This document shows positions 34,206-42,256 of a stretch of 64,000 nt of DNA, one piece after another (the stretch's first letter is position 1; the number at the start of each line of letters is the position of its first letter). Origin of the DNA: Agrococcus terreus (GTDB lineage Bacteria > Actinomycetota > Actinomycetes > Actinomycetales > Microbacteriaceae); the NCBI RefSeq assembly GCF_014645235.1, contig NZ_BMLM01000001.1:1798001-1862000 (forward strand). Direction: 5' to 3'. Made by a program: the position numbers and the translations under genes. The notes under the pieces were generated by a model, which was given only the letters and a program-made list of their open reading frames with translations, made no database searches and had not been told where the DNA came from.

Positions 34206-34682
34206 ATGCGCATCGTCGATGACACCGACCGTCGGATCCTGCTCGACCTCACGGAGCGCCCGCGCGCGACCAACGCGGCGATCGCGGAGCGGCTCGGCCT
34301 CGCCCGCAACACGGTGCAGAACCGGGTCGCGGCGCTCGAGGCCTCGGATGCGCTGCAGGGGTTCGACCGCCGCTTCCACGCGGCGGCGCTCGGCTACCCG
34401 CTGACGGTGTTCATGGCGACGCACGTCGACCAGCCGCGCATCGACCACGTGGTCGAGCAGCTGAAGGAGATCCCGGAGGTCGTGCAGGCGTTCGGGCTGT
34501 CCGGGCAGGCCGACGTGCTCGTGCGCGCCGTGTGCCGCGACGCCGAGGACCTCTACCGGATCAACAAGCTCGTGCTCGCGTGCGACGGCGTGGAGCGCAC
34601 GGAGACATGGCTGTCGATGGGCGAGCTCATCCCGTTCCGCCTCGCGCCCGTGCTCGAGCGCGACCTCGCCGAGAAGCGCTAG
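34206..34682 (+). CDS. Lrp/AsnC-family regulator, probable controller of the bkd operon
   Basis: 158 residues from the ATG at 34206; a TTG at 34197 is possible, but it overlaps the -10. The HTH occupies DDTDRRILLDLTERPRATNAAIAERLGLARNTVQNRVAALEASDAL, followed by the RAM ligand-binding domain (LTVFMATHVDQPRIDHVVEQL, VVQAFGLSGQADVLVRAVCRD). Lrp-type regulators next to bkd operons (BkdR in pseudomonads and others) respond to branched-chain amino acids. Role is inferred from family and position. Confidence 0.87.
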   Translation: MRIVDDTDRRILLDLTERPRATNAAIAERLGLARNTVQNRVAALEASDALQGFDRRFHAAALGYPLTVFMATHVDQPRIDHVVEQLKEIPEVVQAFGLSGQADVLVRAVCRDAEDLYRINKLVLACDGVERTETWLSMGELIPFRLAPVLERDLAEKR

Positions 34683-34695
34683 CCGCTCAGATCCC

Positions 34696-34742
34696 GCTGG
34701 TCGAGGAGCGCGCGGCCGCAGGCCGCACGCGTCTCGAGACCA
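34696..34742. repeat. Palindromic intergenic repeat, copy 1
   Basis: Forty-seven bases beginning GCTGGTCGAGGAGCG, with the core GCGGCCGCAGGCCGC and the end GTCTCGAGACCA. It is nearly identical to 37222-37268 and related to the inverted copy at 37297-37343. It sits between convergent genes, where it may act as a terminator. The TGGTCTCGA...TCGACCAGC ends form imperfect inverted repeats. Confidence 0.8.
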
Positions 34743-34773
34743 TCGCACCGCGGACGGCGCTCGCTGCCGCGCC

Positions 34774-35679
34774 TCAGGCGGGCAGCGCGCCGCTCAGCCG
34801 CACGAGGTTGCGCATCGCCATCGCGATCGTGAGCGGGCCGACGCGCGGCACGTAGACCGAGGCGCGCTCCATGATCGAGTCGTCGAAGTTCTCGACCTCG
34901 GCCACGTTCACGCAGATCGCGCCCTCGCGGATCTCGTCGCCGCGCACGAGCTCGAAGCTGCGCGACGGCACGCCCGTGATGACCACGTCGGCCTGCGCGA
35001 GCGCCTCCGCGCGGTCGATGCCGGAGTCGCGCACGTCGTGCGCCCGACGCCCGATCGCCGGCTCGAACACGACGCTGCCGGTCAGGTCGAGCGAGTGCAC
35101 GCGCGCGCCGTCGTTCGCGAGCATCGCCGAGAGCGGCCGGCCGACGATGTCGCTGCGGTTGATGACGCACGCGGTGACGCCCTCGAGCGGCGCCTCGCCG
35201 CCCGTGCCGCGCATGCCGGCGTGCTGCAGCAGCTTCAGGATCGCGAGCGGCGTGCACGGCAGGATCGCCCGCCGCGTCTGCTCCTCGTCCACGAAGCGCC
35301 GGTTCTCGTAGAGCAGGCGGCTCCAGTAGGAGTGCATGCCCTCGACGTCCTTGCGCGGGTCGACGAGCTCGCGCATCCAGCGGTCGTCCTCGCGGGAGGC
35401 GAGCGGGTAGTAGAGGAAGATGCCGTCGACCTCGGGGTCGAGGTTCGCGTCGGCGATCGCGCGGGCCGCGTCGGCAGGCTCGACCCGGCGGAGGTCCATC
35501 TCGATGCCGACGGCGGCCGCGCCGCGCGTCGCGTAGTGCGCGTAGGTCGCGGCCGGACCCTCCGCCTGGCTGAGCAGGCCGACGACGCGCGGCGTGCGGC
35601 CGCTCGCCTCGACGGCGGCGCGCACCTCGGCGCGGTAGTCCTTCGCCACGGTCGACGGGTCGAGCACGGTCGCGGTCAC
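34774..35679 (-). CDS. NAD-type methylenetetrahydrofolate dehydrogenase, yeast MTD1-like
   Basis: 301 residues from the GTG at 35679. It matches the yeast cytosolic MTD1 pattern more than bacterial FolD: GIFLYYPLASREDDRW, KDVEGMHSYWSRLLYENRRF, ILPCTPLAILKLLQHAG, VINRSDIVGRPLSAMLANDG, ADVVITGVPSRSFELV, REGAICVNVAEVENFDDSI and VGPLTIAMAMRNLVRL. The FolD/MTHFD1 cyclohydrolase Lys (four residues after Tyr46) is Ala50 here; yeast MTD1 has Thr. So it probably only oxidises methylene-THF. It overlaps the FchA-type cyclohydrolase gene by 4 bp, which supplies the missing step. Confidence 0.85.
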   Translation of the reverse strand: MTATVLDPSTVAKDYRAEVRAAVEASGRTPRVVGLLSQAEGPAATYAHYATRGAAAVGIEMDLRRVEPADAARAIADANLDPEVDGIFLYYPLASREDDRWMRELVDPRKDVEGMHSYWSRLLYENRRFVDEEQTRRAILPCTPLAILKLLQHAGMRGTGGEAPLEGVTACVINRSDIVGRPLSAMLANDGARVHSLDLTGSVVFEPAIGRRAHDVRDSGIDRAEALAQADVVITGVPSRSFELVRGDEIREGAICVNVAEVENFDDSIMERASVYVPRVGPLTIAMAMRNLVRLSGALPA

Positions 35680-36257
35680 ACTGCCTCCTCCAGAGCGGCG
35701 GCGAGCGCATCGCGGCGCTCCCGGAGCCCGGCGGCGGCCGGGGCGTCGCCGCGCTCGAGCGCGGCGAGGTTGATGTCGGCGGTGCGGATCGCGGCGCGGC
35801 CGGCTCCGCGCACGAGGTCGGCGCCCGCGTGCACGTCGCTCACCACCGATCGCTTCACGAGCGGCTCGAGCTCGGCGGCGAGCGCGAGGCCCTCGACGAG
35901 CGTCGCCACGAGGTCGAGCGGCTCGACCGTGGCGCGCACGGAGGCCGCCTCGACGGCGCTCGCGCGGGCCGCCTTCGAGGCCTCGTCGTCGCGCGGCATG
36001 CCGTACGCGTCCATGAGCGCGCCGAAGGCGGCGACGTCGGCGTCCGCTGCCGGCACGACGCGCGCCAGCAGCGCCTCGCCGCGCTCGCGGCGGGCGTCGA
36101 GGGCGGGATCGCCGGTCACGGCGACGGCCATGAGCACGAGACCGAGGCCGAGGGCGCCCGACACAGCTGCGATGGAGCCTCCGCCCGGCGTCGGGTCGGA
36201 GGAGGCAGCGCGCCGCAGCAGCTCGTCGGCCGGCAGGGACCACAGACTCTCGCTCAC
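35676..36257 (-). CDS. fchA: FchA/cyclodeaminase-family methenyltetrahydrofolate cyclohydrolase
   Basis: 193 residues, all helical, of the formiminotransferase-cyclodeaminase C-domain family. Key pattern: SSDPTPGGGSIAAVSGALGLGLVLMAVAVT (substrate loop), then DADVAAFGALMDAYGMPRD and AAELEPLVKRSVVSDVHAGADLVRGAGRAAIRTADINL. The PTPGGGS and SDVHAGADLVRGA motifs are the usual anchors. Stand-alone members are methenyl-THF cyclohydrolases (FchA of clostridia and methylotrophs) or cyclodeaminases. With the adjacent dehydrogenase it would interconvert methylene- and formyl-THF. No histidine-utilisation genes are nearby, so cyclodeaminase is less likely. Confidence 0.82.
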   Translation of the reverse strand: MSESLWSLPADELLRRAASSDPTPGGGSIAAVSGALGLGLVLMAVAVTGDPALDARRERGEALLARVVPAADADVAAFGALMDAYGMPRDDEASKAARASAVEAASVRATVEPLDLVATLVEGLALAAELEPLVKRSVVSDVHAGADLVRGAGRAAIRTADINLAALERGDAPAAAGLRERRDALAAALEEAV

Positions 36258-36329
36258 GTGCTCCGATCCTACCGGCGGCCGCGGAATGCCGCGGCACGGG
36301 CGGCGTTGCACCCGGCGGAGGTTCCCCGC

Positions 36330-37214
36330 ATGCACACGAACGACCTGCTCCCCGCTGCGACCGCCATGGGCCCGGTGATGCTCAAGACCGCGACGCTCTC
36401 GGCGCTCGTGCCCTGGTACACGGCCGGCGTCGGCCTCGAGCCGATCGCGGAGCGGCAGGTCGGCGGGCGCCGGGTCGTCGAGCTCGGCGTCGGCGGCCGC
36501 GTGCTGCTCGTGCTCGAGGAGGCGCCCGACCTCCGCGGCCCGAACCCCTCGGACGCGGGCCTGTTCCACACGGCGATCCTCTATCCCACGCACGCGGCGC
36601 TCGCCGCGGCGATCGTGCGCATGTCGCAGCAGCCGGGCGTCCGCTTCGCCGGCACGGGCGACCACGCGGTCTCTGAGGCGTTCTACTTCGCCGACCCGGA
36701 CGGCAACGGGGTCGAGCTCTACGTCGACCGCCCCCGCGAGACCTGGACGTGGCGCGACGGCCACGTGCACATGACGACGGAGTACATCGACCCGAACGCG
36801 TTCGTGCAGCAGCACCTCGAGCGCGGCGCCTTCGGTGTCGCCCAGACCGCGCCCGTCGGTGCGACCGTCGGGCACGTGCACCTGCAGGTGGGCGACATCG
36901 CGACGGCGCGCGACTTCTACGTCGACGCGCTGGGCTTCGCGGAGACCGCAGCGCTCGGCAATACGGCGCTCTTCGTGAGCGCCGGCGGCTACCACCACCA
37001 CATGGCGATGAACGTGTGGAACTCGCGCGGCGCGGGCCGCCGCGTCGACTCGCTGGGCCTCGGCAGCGTCGAGATCGCGGTGCCGGATGCGGAGGCGCTC
37101 GGCGCCGCCCGCGAGCGCCTGACGTCGCGCGGCGTCGCGGTCGCGGACGACGGCGCGGCGATCCGCTTCGAGGACCCCTGGGCCAACCGCATCACGCTGA
37201 CCCCGGTCGGCTAG
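36330..37214 (+). CDS. VOC-superfamily protein, CatE-like extradiol dioxygenase/glyoxalase fold
   Basis: 294 residues, GGAGG eight bases before the ATG. It has tandem VOC domains. The first (about 15-135) holds FHTAILYPTHAALAAAIVRM and AFYFADPDGNGVELYVDRP, with His and Glu metal ligands. The second (about 165-290) holds VGHVHLQVGDIATARDFYVDALGF, AGGYHHHMAMNVWNS and FEDPWANRITLTPVG. This order is typical of Bacillus CatE-like catechol 2,3-dioxygenase homologues. In the second domain the usual terminal Glu position reads R-I-T, so metal binding there may be altered. The substrate is unknown. Confidence 0.87.
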   Translation: MHTNDLLPAATAMGPVMLKTATLSALVPWYTAGVGLEPIAERQVGGRRVVELGVGGRVLLVLEEAPDLRGPNPSDAGLFHTAILYPTHAALAAAIVRMSQQPGVRFAGTGDHAVSEAFYFADPDGNGVELYVDRPRETWTWRDGHVHMTTEYIDPNAFVQQHLERGAFGVAQTAPVGATVGHVHLQVGDIATARDFYVDALGFAETAALGNTALFVSAGGYHHHMAMNVWNSRGAGRRVDSLGLGSVEIAVPDAEALGAARERLTSRGVAVADDGAAIRFEDPWANRITLTPVG

Positions 37215-37221
37215 CGCGTCC

Positions 37222-37343
37222 GCTGGTCGAGGAGCGCGCGGCCGCAGGCCGCACGTGTCTCGAGACCACCCACGCGGGGAGCAGCCCGCCACGCTGTGGT
37301 CTCGACTCGGGCGGCGCCTGCGGCGCCGTCCGGCTCGACCAGC
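37222..37343. repeat. Palindromic intergenic repeat, copies 2 and 3 in inverted orientation
   Basis: Copy 2 (37222-37268) differs from the 34696 copy at one base. Copy 3 (37297-37343) is in opposite orientation, beginning TGGTCTCGACTCGGG, with the core GGCGCCTGCGGCGCC and ending GGCTCGACCAGC. Together they form a large imperfect cruciform of about 120 bp between the convergent VOC and rsfS genes. It may act as a bidirectional terminator and resembles REP/BIME arrangements. Confidence 0.8.
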
Positions 37344-37372
37344 GAAGAAGGCCCGTCCGGCGGAACGGTCGG

Positions 37373-37756
37373 CTACGCCTGCTCGGCGGCGGGGTGCTCG
37401 GGCACCTGCAGGTCGACGACCGCGGCATCGCGCCACAGCCGCTCGAGCTGGTAGTACTGCCGCTCCTCCTCGTGGAACACGTGCACCACGATGTCGTTGA
37501 AGTCGAGCAGCACCCAGCGGCCGTCGGCGCGGCCCTCGCGGCGCACCGGCTTCGCGCCGTCGAGGATCAGCTGGTCCTCGATCTCGCGCGCGATGGCGCT
37601 CACCTGGCGCTCGTTGCGGCCCGTGGCGAGCACGAACACGTCGGTGAGCGGCAGCTGGCCGGACACATCGAGGCCCACGAGCTCGGTCGCGAGCGCCTTG
37701 TCTGCGGCGGCCGCGGCCGCCCGTGCGAGCGCGATCGCCCGCTCGTCGGCGCTCAT
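37373..37756 (-). CDS. rsfS: Ribosomal silencing factor RsfS
   Basis: 127 residues, single RsfS/DUF143 domain (nucleotidyltransferase-like fold without catalysis): VGLDVSGQLPLTDVFVLATGRNERQVSAIAREIED, then REGRADGRWVLLDFNDIVVHVFHEEERQYYQLERLW. The D-F-V-A-T-G-x-N/S-R-Q-V and W-V-L-L-D-F-x-D-I-V-V-H-V-F motifs are diagnostic. It binds L14 and blocks subunit joining in starved cells. It follows nadD and a membrane protein, as in many actinobacteria. Confidence 0.96.
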   Translation of the reverse strand: MSADERAIALARAAAAAADKALATELVGLDVSGQLPLTDVFVLATGRNERQVSAIAREIEDQLILDGAKPVRREGRADGRWVLLDFNDIVVHVFHEEERQYYQLERLWRDAAVVDLQVPEHPAAEQA

Positions 37757-37786
37757 CGGCCGACCTCCTTCTGGACCATCACGGGG

Positions 37787-38944
37787 TCAGAGCACCCCCG
37801 ACGAGATCGCCCACACGAGGAAGCCGCCGACGGCGGCGACGAACGCGCCGGCGCCGACGCCGATCGCGATCGGCCAGGCGTTCGAGGGGGCCTTCGTGGG
37901 TGCGATCTGGACACGGGCGTTCGCGTACGACGACACGGCCTTGGAGGCGCGTACCGGGGCATTCTCGGGGCTCGTGACCTCGGCCTCGCCGCCCTCGGCG
38001 TCGAGCTCGCTGCCGTCGATCGTCGCGCGGCCGCGGCCCGACGTGGCGAAGCCCTCGGGCACGTCGATCGAGCCGGTGACGAGCAGGCCGTCGTCGCCCT
38101 CGAGCTGGAACTCGGGCGCGTCGGAGCCGGCGGGCAGCACGAGCGCGTTCGCGGTGATCGCCGACGTCGAGGAGCCGCCGGTGCCGGCGACGCCCTGCTC
38201 GCGCAGGTCGGCGATGTGGTGCTCCGAGGTGTCGGAGACGACGTTGACGATGACGGGCAGGCGCTGCGACTGGCCGCGCGTGGGGCCGGTGGGCGTCGGC
38301 TCGTCGACGACCGAGGGGTCGATGACGCGGCGGTCCTCGAGCTGCGCGGGCGTCGTCTCCGACACGCGCAGCGCCGAGATCCGGCGGCCCTCGACCTGCA
38401 CCTCGTCGATCTCCAGGTCGTCGACCTCGTGGTCGTCGACGGTGTCGAGGCCCTGGACGTCGTCGATGCGGACGCTCGAGCGGCGGGCGGACGACGGCGC
38501 GGGCACCGAGCGGCGGGCCTCGGCGGGCTGCTCCGGCTCGGGCGTCGGCTCGAGCTCCGCCTCGATGACGTCGAGGTGCTGCGTGGCCGGGCCGTCGACG
38601 TCGACGCGCTCGATCGCGACCGTCTCCTCGACGGCCGGCGCCTCCTGGGCCTTGCGGCGGCCGAAGAACCGGCCGGCGGGCTTGGGCGCGGGGGTCTCCT
38701 CGGCGGGCTGGGAGGGCGCGGCGGGCTGCCCGGCGGCGGCCTCGGCCTCCGCCTCCTCGAGCTCCGCGAACGGGACGCTGGGCGTGGAGTGGCGGCCCGT
38801 GCGGGTCGGCTCGTCGCTCAGGCTGCGCTGCGCCTCCTCGTCGGGGACCGGCGGCGGGCCGCCCGTCCTGGCGAGCTCCGCAGCGCGCTCGAGCTCACGA
38901 AGCTGCCGTCGCGTGAGCGGACGGTCTCCGTTTGCGTCGGTCAT
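37787..38944 (-). CDS. Hypothetical acidic protein with a C-terminal membrane segment
   Basis: 385 residues. The first 340 are highly acidic and Pro/Ala-rich, with low-complexity stretches ([37 protein letters not shown]). A positively charged patch (RRLR-like [20 protein letters not shown]) lies at the start. A single membrane segment sits near the end ([24 protein letters not shown]). It lies between nadD and rsfS, with the ATG overlapping the nadD stop. No catalytic domain is recognised. It may be an anchored regulatory or scaffolding protein. Confidence 0.8.
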   Translation of the reverse strand: MTDANGDRPLTRRQLRELERAAELARTGGPPPVPDEEAQRSLSDEPTRTGRHSTPSVPFAELEEAEAEAAAGQPAAPSQPAEETPAPKPAGRFFGRRKAQEAPAVEETVAIERVDVDGPATQHLDVIEAELEPTPEPEQPAEARRSVPAPSSARRSSVRIDDVQGLDTVDDHEVDDLEIDEVQVEGRRISALRVSETTPAQLEDRRVIDPSVVDEPTPTGPTRGQSQRLPVIVNVVSDTSEHHIADLREQGVAGTGGSSTSAITANALVLPAGSDAPEFQLEGDDGLLVTGSIDVPEGFATSGRGRATIDGSELDAEGGEAEVTSPENAPVRASKAVSSYANARVQIAPTKAPSNAWPIAIGVGAGAFVAAVGGFLVWAISSGVL

Positions 38945-39537
38945 GCGGTGTCTCTCCGGTAGAGGTCGTGCTTGCTGATGTACTGCACCACGCCGTCGGG
39001 CACGAGGTACCAGACGGGGTAGCCTGCGCGGACCCGCGCACGGCAATCGGTCGAGGATATCGCAAGTGCGGGGATCTCGAGCCGAGAGACGCGCTCGGGC
39101 GGGTAGTCCGTCGCCTCCATCTCGTGCCCCGGCCGGGTCACGGCGACGAAGTGCGCGAGCTCCCACAGCTCGTCCGCGTCCTTCCACTCGACGATCGACG
39201 CGAAGGCGTCGGCGCCGGTGATGAAGAACAGCTCGGCGTCCGGATGCGCGTCGCGCATGTCGCGGAGCGTGTCGATCGTGTACGTCGGGCCGCTGCGGTC
39301 GATGTCGGCGCGGCTCACCCGGAAGCGCGGGTTCGAGGCCGTCGCGACCACCGTCATGAGGTAGCGGTGCTCGCTCGGGCTCGCCTGCCGCTTCTGGTAC
39401 GGCTGGCCGGTCGGGACGAACACGACCTCATCGAGGCCGAAGTGCTGCGCGACCTCGCTCGCGGCCACGAGGTGGCCGTGATGGATGGGGTCGAACGTGC
39501 CGCCCATGATGCCCAGGCGGCGGGGGCGCTGCGCCAC
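38941..39537 (-). CDS. nadD: Nicotinate-nucleotide adenylyltransferase
   Basis: 198 residues, GTG start. The nucleotidyltransferase motif [20 protein letters not shown] carries the HxGH-type site. [10 protein letters not shown], then [28 protein letters not shown] and the [13 protein letters not shown] end (equivalent to ISSTxIR) complete the fold. It makes NaAD from NaMN in NAD synthesis. The ISSTD-C-R variant has Cys where Ile or Asp is commoner, which is unlikely to matter. It is followed by the acidic membrane protein and rsfS. Confidence 0.96.
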   Translation of the reverse strand: MAQRPRRLGIMGGTFDPIHHGHLVAASEVAQHFGLDEVVFVPTGQPYQKRQASPSEHRYLMTVVATASNPRFRVSRADIDRSGPTYTIDTLRDMRDAHPDAELFFITGADAFASIVEWKDADELWELAHFVAVTRPGHEMEATDYPPERVSRLEIPALAISSTDCRARVRAGYPVWYLVPDGVVQYISKHDLYRRDTA

Positions 39538-39542
39538 GCGCG

Positions 39543-39725
39543 TCAGACGTGGTCGGTGGAGCCCGTCTGGCCCCCGACGGACCGGTTGCTGACATCGCGG
39601 TAGGCGCGGAGCACGATGGCCGAGACGAGGAACACGGCCGCGGCGATGGCGCCGGCGATGAAGGGCGCGGGGCCCGTCTCGTGGTGGCCGGCCTCCGCGG
39701 CGGCGGCGAGCAGGGTGAGCGTCAT
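39543..39725 (-). CDS. Small single-pass membrane protein, unknown
   Basis: 60 residues. One or two hydrophobic stretches ([13 protein letters not shown] and [21 protein letters not shown]), then a short charged tail ([18 protein letters not shown]). It sits five bases before nadD and 28 bp after proA on the same strand, so it is probably co-transcribed. A similar tiny protein between proA and nadD occurs in relatives, judged only from recall. No function is known. Confidence 0.7.
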   Translation of the reverse strand: MTLTLLAAAAEAGHHETGPAPFIAGAIAAAVFLVSAIVLRAYRDVSNRSVGGQTGSTDHV

Positions 39726-39753
39726 GGGTCCAGCCTATCGCGGGCGCGGGCCC

Positions 39754-41010
39754 TCAGGACCGCACCTGGCCGGAGCCGCGGACGATCCACTTCGAGCTCG
39801 TGAGCTCCGGCAGCCCCATGGGGCCGCGCGCGTGGGCCTTCTGGGTCGAGATGCCGACCTCGGCGCCGAAGCCGAACTCGCCGCCGTCGGTGAAGCGGGT
39901 GGAGGCGTTGTGCATGACGACCGCGGAATCGACCTCGGCGAGGAAGCGCTCGGCCGCGCCGGCGTCATCGGTGATGATCGTGTCGGTGTGGTGCGTGCCG
40001 AATCGGTTGACGTGCTCGATCGCGGCGTCGAGGTCGTCGACGACGCCGATCGCGATGTCCATCGAGAGGTGCTCGGTCGACCAGCCGCCCTCGCCGAGCG
40101 GCGCGGCGGCCACGCCGCCGGGCAGCGCGGCGTCGGCGTGGATCGCGACGCCGGCCTCGGCGAGCGCCCCCGCGAGCGCGGGCACGGCCTCGTCGGCGAT
40201 GTCGCGGTGCACGAGCAGCGTCTCGAGCGAGTTGCACACGCTCGTGCGCTGGGTCTTGGCGTTGAGCACGATCTCGAGCGCCATCGGCAGCGACGCGGCG
40301 CGGTCGACGAAGGCATGCACGACGCCCGCGCCCGTCTCGATGACCGGCACCGTCGACTCCGTGACGACGCGGTCGATGAGCGCGGCGCTCCCCCGCGGCA
40401 CGAGCAGGTCGACGAGCCCGCGGGCGCGCATGAGGCGGCCCGCGCCCTCGCGGCCGAAGCGGTCGATCGTCTGCACGGCGAGGCGCGACAGCCCCGCGCC
40501 CTCGACGGCGTCCTGCATCGCGGCGACGAGCACCGCGTTCGTGCGCTCGGCGGCCGAGCCGCCGCGGAGCACCACGGCGTTGCCGGAGCCGAGCGCGATG
40601 CACGCGAGGTCGACCGTCACGTTGGGCCGCGCCTCGTAGATGACGCCGATGACGCCGAACGGCACGCGCACCTCGGTGAGCTCCAGGCCGTTCGGGAGCG
40701 TGCGCTCGCGCAGCACCTCGCCGACCGGGTCGGGCAGCGCGGCGAGGTCGCGCGCCGCGGCGGCGAGGCCCGCGATGCGGGCCGGGTCGAGCAGCAGGCG
40801 GTCGAGCAGGCCCGTCGCGAGGCCGTTCGCGCGGCCGCGCTCGAGGTCCTCGGCGTTGGCCGCGAGGATCGCGTCGGCGGCACCCTCGATGCCCGCCGCG
40901 ATGGCCTCGATCGCCGCGTGGCGCCGCGGCGCTGGCACGATGGCGAGCGCCCGGGCGGCGCGCTGCGCGTCGTGCAGGAGGGCGTCGAGGTCGTCGAGGG
41001 CTTCGGCCAT
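39754..41010 (-). CDS. proA: Glutamate-5-semialdehyde dehydrogenase
   Basis: 418 residues. ProA hallmarks: RTLPNGLELTEVRVPFGVIGVIYEARPNVTVD, LGSGNAVVLRGGSAAERTNAVL, DLLVPRGSAALIDRV, and the catalytic Cys within NAKTQRTSVCNSLETLLVH. The C-terminal part has FGTHHTDTIITDDAGAAERF, SAVVMHNASTRFTDGGEFGFGAEVGISTQKAHARGPMGL. It reduces glutamyl phosphate in proline synthesis, next to proB with one GNAT gene between. Confidence 0.96.
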   Translation of the reverse strand: MAEALDDLDALLHDAQRAARALAIVPAPRRHAAIEAIAAGIEGAADAILAANAEDLERGRANGLATGLLDRLLLDPARIAGLAAAARDLAALPDPVGEVLRERTLPNGLELTEVRVPFGVIGVIYEARPNVTVDLACIALGSGNAVVLRGGSAAERTNAVLVAAMQDAVEGAGLSRLAVQTIDRFGREGAGRLMRARGLVDLLVPRGSAALIDRVVTESTVPVIETGAGVVHAFVDRAASLPMALEIVLNAKTQRTSVCNSLETLLVHRDIADEAVPALAGALAEAGVAIHADAALPGGVAAAPLGEGGWSTEHLSMDIAIGVVDDLDAAIEHVNRFGTHHTDTIITDDAGAAERFLAEVDSAVVMHNASTRFTDGGEFGFGAEVGISTQKAHARGPMGLPELTSSKWIVRGSGQVRS

Positions 41011-41051
41011 GGTCCGAGCCTAATCGGGCGCGGATGCGCCGCGCGGCCGCG

Positions 41052-41465
41052 TCAGCCGTCGAGGCGCCGGCCCAGCACGACCGTGTCCTGCACGTCGTAG
41101 CCGAGGCGCTCGTAGAAGGCCGCGGCATCCGCGTTGTCGCCGCGCACCATGAGCTGCGCCTTCACTCCCCCGCGCGCCGCGATCCACGCCTCCGCCGCCG
41201 CCACGAGCGCGCGCCCGAGCCCCTCGCGCCGCCGCGCGGGGTCGACGGCGAGGTAGTAGAGCCACCCGCGATGGCCGTCCTCCCCCACCATCGCCGTGGC
41301 GACGAGCGCCCCGCCGTCGCGGATGCCGAGCACAGCGGATGCGGGGCCGGCGACGGCGCGGTCGAAGTCGGCGCGGGGCGGGTTCCACGGGCGCGTCAGC
41401 CCCGCGGCCTCCCAGAGCGCGATCGCCGCGTCGGCGTCGGCGCGGCCGAGCTCGACGACGATCAC
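41052..41465 (-). CDS. GNAT acetyltransferase, YpeA-like
   Basis: 137 residues from the GTG at 41465, overlapping the proB stop by 4 bp. The N-terminal segment ALWEAAGLTRPWNPPRADFDRAVAGPASAVLGI and the acetyl-CoA loop YLAVDPARRREGLGRALVAAAEAWI are the YpeA-type pattern, followed by KAQLMVRGDNADAAAFYERLGY. The acyl acceptor is unknown. Its position between proB and proA is unusual and suggests insertion into an ancestral proBA operon. Confidence 0.88.
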   Translation of the reverse strand: MIVVELGRADADAAIALWEAAGLTRPWNPPRADFDRAVAGPASAVLGIRDGGALVATAMVGEDGHRGWLYYLAVDPARRREGLGRALVAAAEAWIAARGGVKAQLMVRGDNADAAAFYERLGYDVQDTVVLGRRLDG

Positions 41466-42256
41466 GCGGTCCGGGGCGCGGCAGCCGGCGCGGGGTTCGG
41501 CTCGAACTCGGTGCCGAGCCGCTCGCCCGCGATGAGGCGCTCGAGCAGCGGCGTCGCGGTGAGCGTCACGCGCACGCCCGCGTCGGCGGCGAGCCGCGCC
41601 GCGTCGACCTTCGTCATCGCGCCGCCCGAGCCGACGTGCGAGCCCGAGGCGCCCAGGCGGACGCCCTCGAGCGCGTCGCCGTAGGGCACGCGGTCGATCG
41701 GCTCCGAGCCGGGCTCGTCCGGCGGCGCGGTGCGCAGCGACGCGATGTCCGAGAGCAGGATGAGGCGGTCGGCACCCACGAGGCGCGCTACGAGCGCCGC
41801 GAGCCGGTCGTTGTCGCCGAAGCGGATCTCGTGCGTCGCGACCGTGTCGTTCTCGTTGACGATCGGCAGCATCCGCAGCTCGAGCAGCCGCTCGATCGCG
41901 TTCCGGGCGTTGCCGCGGTGCGAGTCCATCTCCATGTCGGAGGCGGTGAGCAGGATCTGCGCCGCGACCACGTCGTGCCGCGTGAGGCTGCGCTGGTAGC
42001 GGTTCATGAGCACGTTCTGCCCGACCGCCGCGGCCGCCTGCTGCAGCGGCAGGTCGGTGGGGCGGTCCTCGAGGCCGAGGAACGGCATCCCCGTCGCGAT
42101 CGCGCCCGAGGAGACGAGGATCACCTGGCCGCGGGCGTGGAGGCGCGCGAGGCCGTCGACGAGCGGCTCGATCTGCGCGCGCCGGTCGCCGGAGATCGAC
42201 GAGGAGCCGACCTTGACGACGATGCGCTCGCCCCGGCCCGGGTCGAGCGTCGTCAT
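41462..42256 (-). CDS. proB: Glutamate 5-kinase, short form without PUA domain
   Basis: 264 residues containing only the amino-acid kinase domain. Motifs are [82 protein letters not shown] and [20 protein letters not shown]. coli ProB is about 367 residues, with a C-terminal PUA domain missing here; the short form occurs in other bacteria. The substrate loop NENDTV and feedback-inhibition region are intact. ATG overlaps the obgE stop. Confidence 0.95.
   Translation of the reverse strand: MTTLDPGRGERIVVKVGSSSISGDRRAQIEPLVDGLARLHARGQVILVSSGAIATGMPFLGLEDRPTDLPLQQAAAAVGQNVLMNRYQRSLTRHDVVAAQILLTASDMEMDSHRGNARNAIERLLELRMLPIVNENDTVATHEIRFGDNDRLAALVARLVGADRLILLSDIASLRTAPPDEPGSEPIDRVPYGDALEGVRLGASGSHVGSGGAMTKVDAARLAADAGVRVTLTATPLLERLIAGERLGTEFEPNPAPAAAPRTA

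Noticed and set aside
37222-37343. CRISPR-like repeats
   Set aside because: Only three copies, inverted orientation, no regular spacers and no cas genes.
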